Source of the DNA: JAZKHE01 sp040385525
Lineage (GTDB): Bacteria; Bacteroidota; Bacteroidia; UBA4408
NCBI GenBank assembly: GCA_040385525.1
Contig: JAZKHE010000009.1
Span: 124,001-188,000, forward strand
DNA: 64,000 nt
Reading direction: 5' to 3'
Made by a program: the position numbers and the translations under genes. The notes under the pieces were generated by a model. The model was not told the DNA's origin and searched no databases. It saw only the letters and a program-made list of their open reading frames with translations. Positions within the stretch are counted from its first letter, which is position 1. Each line of letters starts with the position of its first letter. This document shows, piece after piece, positions 1 through 8,203 of this stretch.

Positions 1-134
1 AGTCAGAGTTTTTAAATGCAACTATAAAACGCTCAATACTTCGCGTTATAAATAATGCAGGGCATGTTTCTAACTTAGAGCAACCAATAGAATTTAATGC
101 GCATTTAAGCGAATTTTTAGCGGAATTAAATTGA
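1..134 (+). CDS. alpha/beta hydrolase, C-terminal end only
   Basis: The frame that begins at base 3 stays open from the window edge and stops at TGA 132-134. Its last residues read VINNAGHVSNLEQPIEFN followed by a short helix ending in FLAELN. An 'NAGH-x-SNLEQP' stretch followed by a terminal helix is the typical end of alpha/beta-hydrolase-fold enzymes, where this His is the catalytic histidine. Only about 43 residues are visible, so substrate and start are unknown. It converges with the DUF1398 gene on the other strand, 29 bases away, with no strong hairpin between them. The call rests on one motif. Confidence 0.6.
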   Translation, partial: SEFLNATIKRSILRVINNAGHVSNLEQPIEFNAHLSEFLAELN

Positions 135-163
135 TTTTTTGTTAGCTAAAAAAAAACTAAACT

Positions 164-556
164 TTACAAAGTTGGAACTTTTTCAACTAAAACTTCATTG
201 CCTGCTTTGTCAAAATAAGTGCATGTCATTTTTTTAAAACATAGCGCCCATTTTTCAATACCCGATTTTGCACAGTCGTTACAAAATGTGGGATAGTCTG
301 TTTTGCCTTGTTGGTGAGCTTTAAGGTCTGTTTTAAAATTTTCTAGATTCGATTTTTCTGAAACTGATAATGGATTATATTTAGCTACTGTCGAAATTTT
401 GTAATCGTTTTCACCATAATAATCGGTGTGTCCGTCGGCTACAAAAGTTTCGTAAAAAGTTACTCCAAGTTTTTTAATTTCTTGAATGTAAGCTGGAAAA
501 TCGGCTCCAGATTTAACTTTGCTATGCGCATTTTTTATTTGTTCTAGTGTAAACAT
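164..556 (-). CDS. DUF1398 family protein
   Basis: A 130-residue protein that looks like the DUF1398 family, to which E. coli YbcV belongs. The recognisable parts are the N-terminal helix with KSGADFPAYI, the central YETFVADGHTDYYG stretch, HQQGKTDYPTFC, and a final strand pair with CTYFDKAGNE. No signal peptide or membrane helix is present, so it should be cytoplasmic. The molecular function of the family is unknown. It is the last gene of a tightly packed minus-strand run (DUF1801, DUF2200, GNAT, DUF1398) and starts 5 bases after the stop of the GNAT gene, so co-transcription is likely. The length matches the family. Confidence 0.85.
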   Translation of the reverse strand: MFTLEQIKNAHSKVKSGADFPAYIQEIKKLGVTFYETFVADGHTDYYGENDYKISTVAKYNPLSVSEKSNLENFKTDLKAHQQGKTDYPTFCNDCAKSGIEKWALCFKKMTCTYFDKAGNEVLVEKVPTL

Positions 557-561
557 ATAAC

Positions 562-1101
562 TTAATTTTTATTTTCCCAGTTTGTTTTTTTTAGCTCAAA
601 CCAATCGGTTAAATCTCCATCGTAATCAAAAGTTTCTGTATAGTCAAAGCCTAATTTGCTTAAAACTTTTTTGGAGTTTAAATTATCAGGATGTGTAATT
701 GCAAAAATTTTATCGATGTTAAAGTTTTTAAAACCGAAGTCTAGTATTTCTTTCGACGATTCTGTAGCATAACCTTGTCCCCAATGTTTTTTCTTAAACC
801 GATAACCCAATTCATAAAAATTGTTGTGATTATTTAATGGCGTTTTAAAATATTTTAAACCTGCCCAGCCAATGCATTCGTTTGTATTTTTAAGCACTAC
901 AGCCCAACGTGCAATTCCATTTTCTTGGTATTGTTTTTTTAGTAACTCAATTATTTTTTTTATTTCGACAATCGATTTTACAGGATTATTTTCTATATAC
1001 AAATGAACTTCAGGGTCCGAGTCCATCTCAAACAAATCATTTTCGTCAGTAAATTCTATTTCTCTTAAAATAAGTCGCTCAGTTTCTGGTACTATTTTCA
1101 T
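562..1101 (-). CDS. GNAT family N-acetyltransferase (RimJ/RimL type)
   Basis: A 179-residue protein of the Acetyltransf_3 branch of the GNAT fold. It opens with TERLILREIEFTDENDL, the usual first strand and helix of RimJ/RimL-like enzymes. The acetyl-CoA pyrophosphate loop (motif A) is KKKHWGQGYATES near residues 102-114, and motif B follows as NLNSKKVLSKLGF. Such enzymes move an acetyl group from acetyl-CoA to an amine, often a protein N-terminus or a small molecule. The substrate cannot be read from the sequence. It lies 8 bases after the DUF2200 stop, inside the four-gene minus-strand cluster of small stand-alone proteins. Confidence 0.9.
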   Translation of the reverse strand: MKIVPETERLILREIEFTDENDLFEMDSDPEVHLYIENNPVKSIVEIKKIIELLKKQYQENGIARWAVVLKNTNECIGWAGLKYFKTPLNNHNNFYELGYRFKKKHWGQGYATESSKEILDFGFKNFNIDKIFAITHPDNLNSKKVLSKLGFDYTETFDYDGDLTDWFELKKTNWENKN

Positions 1102-1109
1102 TGTGTTAA

Positions 1110-1475
1110 TTAAGCTGTGCGTAAAATTTTTTCCATTTTGCGACCATTTGCTAATTCATCTACCAACTTATCTAAATAGCGTACTTGTTGGGTTAGTTTG
1201 TTTTCAATTTCTTCAATACGATAACCACAAATAGCACCTGTAATTAAATGTGCATTTGGATGTAGCTTGGCTCTTTTAAAAAAAGTTTCGAACGTTACTT
1301 TTTCTGCAATAAGGGCTTGTTGCTTTTTTTCGTCAAAACCAGTAAGCCATTCAATTACTTGATGCAATTCTTCTTTTGTTCTGTTTTTCTTTTCAACTTT
1401 TACTACGTAATGTGGGTATACTGTAGCAAATGTCATTTTTGCCATTCGCTCATCGTGATTGCTTGTTGTGTTCAT
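1110..1475 (-). CDS. DUF2200 domain-containing protein
   Basis: A protein of about 121 residues that matches the DUF2200 family. Recognisable parts are VYPHYVVKVEKKNRTKEEL, VIEWLTGFD, FFKRAKLHPNAHLITG, a CGYR-IEEIE turn, and the C-terminal RYLDKLVDELANGRKMEKIL. The ATG at 1475 is preferred; a TTG two codons upstream overlaps the end of the previous gene less naturally. No signal peptide is present. The function of the family is not established, although its WLTGF helix is reminiscent of small DUF1801/DUF2200-type proteins that tend to travel together. It begins about 7 bases after the DUF1801 stop. Confidence 0.85.
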   Translation of the reverse strand: MNTTSNHDERMAKMTFATVYPHYVVKVEKKNRTKEELHQVIEWLTGFDEKKQQALIAEKVTFETFFKRAKLHPNAHLITGAICGYRIEEIENKLTQQVRYLDKLVDELANGRKMEKILRTA

Positions 1476-1482
1476 AATCAAA

Positions 1483-1875
1483 TTATTTTAAACGTTCTAA
1501 TATCCCTTTTCTTTTTACAATGTTTTTGTAATCCCATTGTATATCTATCGATTTTTTTAGCCAGCGTTTTATTGCTGCGGTATTTATTTGCTCTGCCGAA
1601 GTATAAATAATAGAAGCATCTTTAAATTTAGCACCTCTTATTTTTAAATCATCTTCATCAAAATCGGCGCCGCTCCAAAACATAAGGCGTATGCCTGCTT
1701 TTTGTTTGTTGTAGCCAACAATAGGGTTACCCTCTAAAAACCAAACAGGGTGGGCATGCCAAATTTTATTTTCGGCTTGGCTAAGCACGCTGTTAATTGT
1801 TTGCGCCAACAAATTACAAATGGCTAAATCTGTTGTAGTTTGTTCGTTGTTATAATTTGTAATTTCTTCGTTCAT
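1483..1875 (-). CDS. DUF1801 domain-containing protein
   Basis: A 130-residue protein of the DUF1801 (YdhG-like) family, which adopts a frataxin-like fold in known members. Family marks are the helix ICNLLAQTINSVLSQA, the KIWHAHPVWFLEGNPIVGYN turn, RLMFWSGADF, and the C-terminal RWLKKSIDI helix. The function is unknown; iron or small-ligand binding has been suggested for the fold but nothing here proves it. It is the first gene of the minus-strand cluster. No TAnnTTTG element is obvious in the 100 bases upstream, which separate it from the GT87 gene on the same strand. Confidence 0.85.
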   Translation of the reverse strand: MNEEITNYNNEQTTTDLAICNLLAQTINSVLSQAENKIWHAHPVWFLEGNPIVGYNKQKAGIRLMFWSGADFDEDDLKIRGAKFKDASIIYTSAEQINTAAIKRWLKKSIDIQWDYKNIVKRKGILERLK

Positions 1876-1976
1876 TTTTTTATTTTAACTTGTAAATAAG
1901 TCTCCTATAAATCAGATCTACACATACATCTATTAACATATTTGCAAAACTTTAAATTATTGCTTTAAAGTCATTA

Positions 1977-3188
1977 CTAATTATGCAAAATGCTTTGTTG
2001 TGCATTCTTCTTTTTTAATTTCAACATATCATAAATAATTTTTAACCAAATTAAAATACACGGAAATGCTTTTAAGTTATAAGGTTTAACAAATTCTTCT
2101 CTTAAATATTTTGGGAATAAATCAGTTGAAGATAAGGTTGTTAAAATAAAAGCATTAATAAAAAGAATAATATTTAATTTATTCTTTTCAATTTTAACAA
2201 ACCATAATGTTACACCCGCCATAGCTATTATAAAAGTTGGAGATTCAGCTTTATGATTAAATATAACAATCCAAATTAGTATTGAACATAAAAGTAAATA
2301 TTTAAACATAAATTCCTTGTACATGTTAATTTTAAAGAATGGCAATAAGAAAATAACTACACCGATAGCCATAATGTAATTTTTAGCTACATCTATAGAA
2401 AACCAAGAATGAAGCCAACCCATAACTGAAATTCCATAACTATTTCCAATAGTTGGAAACATAGCGTTTGTATCATAATCTAAAGCTAATAGTTTGAAAT
2501 AACTATTATACAATTTTAAATATTGTTCAAATCCTACAAATAACAAGGGGATAAAAAATAATATTGCGAACCATGTTAGAGCGTACAATACTGAATTCCA
2601 TTTTTTTCTATAAAAAAGAAAAAGTGCAAAACCAACCATTCCAAAAGGTTTTATAAATAAAGAAAAAACAACACAAAGCGATGCAAAAAAAGGTTTGTTT
2701 TTTTCTAGTAGTCCAAAAGTGAGTATTAATAATCCAGCAATTAGAGCATTGGATTGTGAACTCTGCATTGACGTCATCAATTCAATAATAGCAATTATAA
2801 GAATTAATCCTTTTTGGTAGTTGTTTAATTTTGGAAGATAATAAACTGCAAGAGCCAAAACTAGTGCATTAAGTATATTCCACAAATTTAAGCCAAGCCA
2901 GTCTGGAAAAATATTAAACAAACCAAAAAATACAGAAAAGCTAGGAGTATATTTATAAAAATCCCAATGTTCTTCAGGATATAAAACATATAAATCTTGA
3001 TTATTTTTAAGATGTTCAAACGACTTTTGGAAAATTGTATAATTATTATATCTATTATACTCTTTTCCTCCTTCATAATATGTCTTTGTTCCAATTAGAG
3101 ATTGTATACTTGCAATTACTGCAAATAATATATAGATAACTAAAATGACTTTCTTAGTAGAAATTATTTTTATTACTCTCTCTTTCAC
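1977..3188 (-). CDS. GT87-like integral membrane glycosyltransferase (DUF2029)
   Basis: A 403-residue protein with about nine to ten hydrophobic segments. The first loop after helix 1 carries YNNYTIFQKSFEHLKNNQDLY and then WDFYKYTPSFSVFFG, the layout of GT87 (DUF2029) polyprenol-phosphate-sugar mannosyltransferases, where an early acidic residue and the Y-x-Y-x-P turn sit on the periplasmic side. The likely role is transfer of a sugar from a lipid-linked donor on the outer face of the inner membrane. The acceptor is unknown, and no other glycan genes are adjacent. The gene is visibly more AT-rich than its neighbours (long runs of AAA/TTT/ATA codons), so recent acquisition is possible but unproven. 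Confidence 0.72.
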   Translation of the reverse strand: MKERVIKIISTKKVILVIYILFAVIASIQSLIGTKTYYEGGKEYNRYNNYTIFQKSFEHLKNNQDLYVLYPEEHWDFYKYTPSFSVFFGLFNIFPDWLGLNLWNILNALVLALAVYYLPKLNNYQKGLILIIAIIELMTSMQSSQSNALIAGLLILTFGLLEKNKPFFASLCVVFSLFIKPFGMVGFALFLFYRKKWNSVLYALTWFAILFFIPLLFVGFEQYLKLYNSYFKLLALDYDTNAMFPTIGNSYGISVMGWLHSWFSIDVAKNYIMAIGVVIFLLPFFKINMYKEFMFKYLLLCSILIWIVIFNHKAESPTFIIAMAGVTLWFVKIEKNKLNIILFINAFILTTLSSTDLFPKYLREEFVKPYNLKAFPCILIWLKIIYDMLKLKKKNAQQSILHN

Positions 3189-3389
3189 TATAATTATCTA
3201 TGATAACAACTCTTAATGTTATGTAACGCGCTTTCATATATTAACATTTGGTTGCATATTTCTATCATTTTGTTAAATGTCCACAATTTTAGTTTAAATG
3301 TTCACCTTTTCAAATATAAATTAATTTTATAGATAATTATCAAATTAAATTGGTTTCAGTTTTAATTTCTTTTTACTTAACTTTAAATT

Positions 3390-4376
3390 ATGTTTAAACG
3401 TATTTTATTTTTTAGTCTTATCGTCACTATAGTTTTGTTTACTACACAAACTATTTATTCGTGGGGCTTTTTTGGGCACAAACGAATTAATCGTATGGCG
3501 GTTTTTACTTTGCCAACCGATATGATTGGTTTTTATAAAAAACACATTGAGTTTATTACCGAGCATGCTGTAGACCCCGATAAACGCCGCTATGCCAACA
3601 AGTTAGAAGCGCCTCGTCATTACATTGATATTGATCATTACGGAAAAAATTGGGATACTATTGTTCCTCGATATTGGAAACAAGCCGTAAACAAATTTAC
3701 CGAAGATACTTTGCAAGCCTACGGAATTGTGCCTTGGCATATCGAAAAAATGTTGCAACGTTTAACTGATGCTTTTAAGAAAGAAGATTTAGATCAAATT
3801 TTGCATTACTCTGCAGATATTGGTCATTACATTGCCGATGCGCATGTGCCTTTGCACACTACCGAAAATTATAACGGACAACTAACCAACCAAAAAGGTA
3901 TACATGGTTTTTGGGAATCGCGTTTGCCCGAACTTACTGCCGACGATTTTGATTATTTTGTTGGCAAAGCTAAATACGTTGAAAAACCTAACGAATCTGC
4001 TTGGGATTTTGTAAGAGTAAGCAACTCGGCAGTAGATTCTGTTTTACAATTTGAAGCTATGCTTAACGAAAGTTTTCCTGCCGATAGAAAATACGGTTAC
4101 GAAAATCGTGGTGCATCCTTAATGAAAACATATTCTAAAGAATATTCGCTGGAGTATAATAAATTAATGAACGGAATGGTTGAGCGACGTATGCGTGCCG
4201 CAATTATTATGGTGGGTAGTTTTTGGTACACAGCTTGGGTTAATGCAGGTCAGCCCGATTTATCGCGTTTAGAAAATAAAGAAGTAACCGATTCATTAAA
4301 AAAAGTAATGAACGAAGAAGAATTACTTTGGAAAACCGGAAAGCTTGCTGGTAGCGGAAAAGGGCATGATGATTAA
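3390..4376 (+). CDS. zinc-dependent phospholipase C / S1-P1 nuclease-like secreted protein
   Basis: A 328-residue secreted protein. The signal peptide ends at about TIYS, so the mature chain would start with Trp25. In the phospholipase C/S1-P1 nuclease superfamily the free N-terminal Trp binds a zinc ion. The other expected metal ligands are visible: GFFGH (His30), APRHYIDIDHY (His77, Asp80, His83), then HYSADIGHYIADAHVPLH and HGFWESRLPE. All three zinc sites therefore look intact. The substrate could be phospholipid head groups or nucleic acid; similar Bacteroidota proteins are usually labelled zinc-dependent phospholipase C. A small membrane protein gene follows after 2 bases, implying co-transcription. 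Confidence 0.85.
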   Translation: MFKRILFFSLIVTIVLFTTQTIYSWGFFGHKRINRMAVFTLPTDMIGFYKKHIEFITEHAVDPDKRRYANKLEAPRHYIDIDHYGKNWDTIVPRYWKQAVNKFTEDTLQAYGIVPWHIEKMLQRLTDAFKKEDLDQILHYSADIGHYIADAHVPLHTTENYNGQLTNQKGIHGFWESRLPELTADDFDYFVGKAKYVEKPNESAWDFVRVSNSAVDSVLQFEAMLNESFPADRKYGYENRGASLMKTYSKEYSLEYNKLMNGMVERRMRAAIIMVGSFWYTAWVNAGQPDLSRLENKEVTDSLKKVMNEEELLWKTGKLAGSGKGHDD

Positions 4377-4378
4377 CA

Positions 4379-4735
4379 ATGGCAAAAGATTTAAATAAAA
4401 ATTATAAAAAATTACCATCACGTTCGCATTTTGCAAAACGTATTTTTTTGAGTTTTTCTTTTGCAATGTTGTTCCTTGCTTTTTCAATTTTTATTGGAAT
4501 GTTAGGTTACCATTTTTTTGAAGATTTACCTTGGTTGGATTCGCTTTTAAATGCAAGTATGATTTTAACAGGAATGGGTCCTGTAGATAAAGTGGTTACC
4601 GATGGTGGAAAATATTTTGCGTCTTTTTACGCTATTTATAGTGGCGTTGCTTTTTTAACGAGTGTTGCTGTAATGCTTGCGCCTTTGTTTCATAGGTTTT
4701 TGCACAAGTTTCATTTAGATGCGGAAGAAGATTAA
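4379..4735 (+). CDS. small two-helix membrane protein with pore-loop-like centre
   Basis: A 118-residue protein of unrecognised family. It has a basic N-terminus (residues 1-21), a first hydrophobic helix (about 22-46), a re-entrant-looking stretch DSLLNASMILTGMGPVDKV, a second helix (about 80-102, FASFYAIYSGVAFLTSVAVM), and a basic His-rich tail FHRFLHKFHLD. Helix, short pore helix ending in T-x-G-x-G, helix is the plan of a potassium-channel pore, but the filter reads TGMGP, not TVGYGD, so ion selectivity cannot be claimed. It begins 2 bases after the zinc-dependent phospholipase gene. It converges with the acyltransferase gene with only 3 bases between the stops. Confidence 0.75.
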   Translation: MAKDLNKNYKKLPSRSHFAKRIFLSFSFAMLFLAFSIFIGMLGYHFFEDLPWLDSLLNASMILTGMGPVDKVVTDGGKYFASFYAIYSGVAFLTSVAVMLAPLFHRFLHKFHLDAEED

Positions 4736-4738
4736 AAT

Positions 4739-5497
4739 TTAAAATAATTTTTCTACAACAGTTGTTGGTTTTGCAAACTTTTCGCTTTGCTCAATGCTAT
4801 CCATAACCGAGTTTAAAATTTCGTCACTACTTTTTGATAAATCTAAATTTAAAGGTGCTTTAAATGTTATGTTTAATTTTACGCCTGTTTTTTTTAAGCG
4901 CAAACCTTTTTTATCAAATGCTCTTCTAAATCCGTTTATAACAATGGGTACTATAATTGGATTTTGTTGTTTAATAATATGCACAGTTCCTTTTCTACCT
5001 GGCGCATAAGCTTTGGTTGTACCTTGCGGAAAATTAATAAGCCAACCACTTTTTAACGCGTTTTCAATTTTAGTTAAATCTTTAAAATCTACTTTTCGGT
5101 TTATGTCTTTTCCGCCTTCGCGCCAAGTTCGTTTAATAGAAACCGAACCAGCATAAGCAAACACTTTTGGCAAAAAACCTTCTTTCATAGTTTCTTGCGC
5201 GGCTACAAAATACACGTTGGTAGCAGGATTAAACAAATAACTAATATTGGGTAAACTATTTTTATGTCCGTTTTTTATGCTACAAAACACATGTAGTATA
5301 GCAATTACATCCGCAAAATATGTTTGGTGATTAGATACGAACAGAACGTTAGTTGAAGGTAAATTTTGTAAATGTTCTGTTCCTTTTATTTTAATTGTAT
5401 TGTAAACTTTTAGTCGGTTGTATGTAAATAAACCAATAGCGCTAATTAAAAAACGTTTAATAAAAATATAATGACCAAAAATATCGCGTTTAAACAT
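4739..5497 (-). CDS. PlsC-type lysophospholipid acyltransferase
   Basis: A 252-residue member of the glycerolipid acyltransferase superfamily. Motif I is SNHQTYFAD, with His57 and Asp63 separated by five residues instead of the usual four. Motif II is near SIKRTWREGG, motif III is INFPQGTTKAYAPGRKG, and motif IV is IIVPIVINGF. The enzyme would transfer an acyl chain to a lysophospholipid or related lipid at the inner membrane. It is the third gene of the minus-strand operon after a PorE-like OmpA protein and ACP phosphodiesterase, 2 bases after the latter's stop. The acyl-carrier-protein link of its neighbour fits lipid work. The acceptor is not known. Confidence 0.85.
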   Translation of the reverse strand: MFKRDIFGHYIFIKRFLISAIGLFTYNRLKVYNTIKIKGTEHLQNLPSTNVLFVSNHQTYFADVIAILHVFCSIKNGHKNSLPNISYLFNPATNVYFVAAQETMKEGFLPKVFAYAGSVSIKRTWREGGKDINRKVDFKDLTKIENALKSGWLINFPQGTTKAYAPGRKGTVHIIKQQNPIIVPIVINGFRRAFDKKGLRLKKTGVKLNITFKAPLNLDLSKSSDEILNSVMDSIEQSEKFAKPTTVVEKLF

Positions 5498-5499
5498 AC

Positions 5500-6078
5500 T
5501 TAGCTTTTATAAGGCGCAACGTGCTCTATTAATTGAGGAAAAAAATCTAAAAATTCGTTTTCAAATTCCGAATAAAATTCTTGTAAATGTGTGGTGCCCA
5601 AGTGCATATTGTTTTCAAACTTACTTCTTCTCGACATGCCACCCAGCGTACGTTTTATTCCTTCCATGTAAATGTAGTTGTATAACCAATTTCCATTTTT
5701 CATGTAGGGCAACATAAATTGCGCTTTTTCGGGCAAATGCAAACTATTTTCTTCTAAAGTTTTGTAACTCTCTTGTGCAAAATCATTTAGTTCTTTGGTA
5801 TGAAATGTACTCCAGTTTTTTGCTAAAAAATGATCGTAAAAAACATCTACCAAAATACCAGAAAATTTATGGTAATGCTCTTGCAAGCGTTGTGTGCTTT
5901 GTCTAACAATCGGATGACTATCAGTAAACGAATCGATAGCTCTGTGCATTAAAATGCCTTGTTTTATTTTTTCTGGATAATTTAAATAGTCGTTTCCTTT
6001 TACCGCATCGCCAATAAAATTTCCTACAACTAATTCGTCGGAATCTCCTGCTAAATAAAAGTGCGCTAAATAATTCAT
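5500..6078 (-). CDS. acpH: ACP phosphodiesterase
   Basis: A 192-residue protein matching AcpH in length (E. coli AcpH is 193) and in motifs. These are MNYLAHFYLA at the start, VVGNFIGDAVKG, GILMHRAIDSFTDSHP, and FSGILVDVFYDHFLAKNW; together they supply the His/Asp metal ligands of this HD-like fold. AcpH removes the 4'-phosphopantetheine arm from acyl carrier protein. It is translated from an ATG one base after the stop of the PorE-like gene and 2 bases before the acyltransferase start, so the three genes form a tight operon. Confidence 0.85.
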   Translation of the reverse strand: MNYLAHFYLAGDSDELVVGNFIGDAVKGNDYLNYPEKIKQGILMHRAIDSFTDSHPIVRQSTQRLQEHYHKFSGILVDVFYDHFLAKNWSTFHTKELNDFAQESYKTLEENSLHLPEKAQFMLPYMKNGNWLYNYIYMEGIKRTLGGMSRRSKFENNMHLGTTHLQEFYSEFENEFLDFFPQLIEHVAPYKS

Positions 6079-6079
6079 A

Positions 6080-8056
6080 CTACAATATTACAAATTCTGT
6101 ACGACGATTTTTAGCTTTATTTTCTTCGTTTGTGTTTGGCGCAATAGGTTTTTTGTCACCATAACCTTTAAATGCAATTCTACTTTTTGATACACCTTTT
6201 TGCAATAAAACATCATACACCGTAAAAGCTCTATCGGTTGATAAAGCTAAGTTAGATGCTGGGTTTCCTGCATTATCAGTATGTCCACCAATTTCAATTT
6301 TTATGTCGTTGGTTTTTAAATAATCGGCTAATTCTTCAATCACAATATAACTTTCTGGCAACAAATCTGCGGAGCCTGTTCTATAATTAATGTTGTTTAT
6401 GGTAAATGCAGTTCCGGGTTTTGTTTCTTTAATTGTAAAATCAACATTAGCGGGTTTACCAATTAAGCTGTCGTTATTTTTTAAGTATTGCGATGTAAAA
6501 CCATAACCTTGTTTTTTTACAGTCATAATTGCATCTTCGTTTTTCTTTAAGGTTACAATTGCTGCGTAAGAACCCGTCATAGAGTCTACTTTAACTTTAG
6601 TTACTTTTTTAGAATCAACTGTTTTAATTTCAATTTCAGTATCGTTAACTGCAGCTTCGCCATCGTTTAATAATGTTCCGCGTAAAAACATAATTTTTTC
6701 GGGACGCGCTTCTAAGTATAAATCAAAACTAAAAATATCGTAACCGCCTTTGCCTTTTCCTTTTAATTGGTTAGAAGCAAAGTAGCCAAAATGCCCATCA
6801 ATACTTGCAAAAAAGCCAACTTCGTCTTTTTCGGTATTTATAGGCACACCAATATTTTTTGGTTTGTTCCATTTTCCATCTTCATTTGCTTTGGTATAAA
6901 AAACATCATAACCTCCCGCGCCTTGGTGTGTGTCTGACGAGTAATATAATGTTTGACTATCTGAATGAATGAAAGGAGATTTTTCGTTACCATCTGTATT
7001 AATTGTTGGGCCCATACTTTTGGCTTGTCCCCATTCGCCATTTTCTTGCAGTTCGCTGTAATAAATATCCATTCCTTTGCTATCGGCTCTTGCTGTTGCA
7101 AAATACAAAGTTTTTCCATCGCCCGATAAACTAGGTTGTGCCTCCCAACCATCTTCGGTATTTACGCCTGGCCCTAAATTTACAAGGTTAGTCCACATAT
7201 CTTTTTTTGATACAGACATATAAATATCACAATTTTTGTAACCACCTTTTGTTGGTTTACAAACTGTTACAAACATTTTTTTATTGTCTAACGAAAAAGT
7301 ACAACCACCATAATTATCGCCAACATTAAAAGGAGGATCTAACGCTTCGTGCCCAACCCATTTACCTTCGCGCAAATAACTTACCGTAAATTCTTCGGTT
7401 TGAACTGGCACTAATTCGTTTCTACCTTGCTTCATATAACGTTTGGTGTAATAAATATTTTCGTTGTCGGGCGACATCATTGCTAAATATTCATCTTCGT
7501 GCGTGTTTACACCTTCAAGCGGAAATGGTTCAAAGGGAACAGGATTGCTAAATAATTTATCCGTTTCTTTTGCATCTTTATAAATGTTTTCGGCAGTTTT
7601 ATAATCCTCATCTGTTTTTGCATTTTCAGGATCTTTAATAAACTCTGCCATGTGCTTACTTGCATCTTTTAAATTGTTGGAGCCGAAAGCAATTTGTCCT
7701 AAATAAAAATAAGCGTAAGGGTTGTAAGTAGGGCAAACTCGAACTACTTCTAACAAATATTTTTCGGCAGGTTTAAACGATTTTCCATCACCTTTTGCCA
7801 ATGTAATATTATACATTGCGGCTTGATACAAGGCTTCTACATATTCTGGTTCTAAAGCAATTGCTTCTTTAATAAATTTTAAACGTTCGTTAAAATCATA
7901 TTTCTTTTTATCAATACCTTTTTCGTAAAGTTTAATTGCGTTTTTGTTTTCCATTGCAGAGCAAGGAGTTCCGCCTTCAATATTCGATTTTTTTTGTTGA
8001 GCAATGCCTTGCTGAATAAAAAACAAAAAAAGTATTGGTATAAATATGTTTTTCAT
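6080..8056 (-). CDS. TPR / PD40 propeller / CRD / OmpA protein with PorE-like architecture
   Basis: With the ATG at 8056 the protein has 658 residues; a TTG seven codons upstream is less likely because the ATG gives a clean signal peptide (MKNIFIPILFLFFIQQGIAQ). Next come TPR-like helices (about 25-150), PD40 propeller blades (about 180-440; GYDVFYTK, GYDIFSFD and repeated LYYSSD/LYFAT strands), a carboxypeptidase-regulatory-like beta domain (about 455-540), and a C-terminal OmpA domain with GHTDNAG and NRRTEF. This order is that of PorE, the peptidoglycan-binding protein linked to the type IX secretion motor, but other Bacteroidota proteins share it. Localisation should be the periplasm or outer membrane. 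It is first in an operon with acpH and a plsC-like gene. Confidence 0.83.
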   Translation of the reverse strand: MKNIFIPILFLFFIQQGIAQQKKSNIEGGTPCSAMENKNAIKLYEKGIDKKKYDFNERLKFIKEAIALEPEYVEALYQAAMYNITLAKGDGKSFKPAEKYLLEVVRVCPTYNPYAYFYLGQIAFGSNNLKDASKHMAEFIKDPENAKTDEDYKTAENIYKDAKETDKLFSNPVPFEPFPLEGVNTHEDEYLAMMSPDNENIYYTKRYMKQGRNELVPVQTEEFTVSYLREGKWVGHEALDPPFNVGDNYGGCTFSLDNKKMFVTVCKPTKGGYKNCDIYMSVSKKDMWTNLVNLGPGVNTEDGWEAQPSLSGDGKTLYFATARADSKGMDIYYSELQENGEWGQAKSMGPTINTDGNEKSPFIHSDSQTLYYSSDTHQGAGGYDVFYTKANEDGKWNKPKNIGVPINTEKDEVGFFASIDGHFGYFASNQLKGKGKGGYDIFSFDLYLEARPEKIMFLRGTLLNDGEAAVNDTEIEIKTVDSKKVTKVKVDSMTGSYAAIVTLKKNEDAIMTVKKQGYGFTSQYLKNNDSLIGKPANVDFTIKETKPGTAFTINNINYRTGSADLLPESYIVIEELADYLKTNDIKIEIGGHTDNAGNPASNLALSTDRAFTVYDVLLQKGVSKSRIAFKGYGDKKPIAPNTNEENKAKNRRTEFVIL

Positions 8057-8203
8057 AGTAGTATAATGGTAAGTCAAAATTACTAAATAGCCAATTGTAT
8101 TTCACTATTATTCTAAGCAAGTATTAACACTCTTTTGTAAAAAGATTTCAAATAATTTGACTTATTTTATTTTTTGTTTTAATTTGGTTAAAAATATCAT
8201 AAA

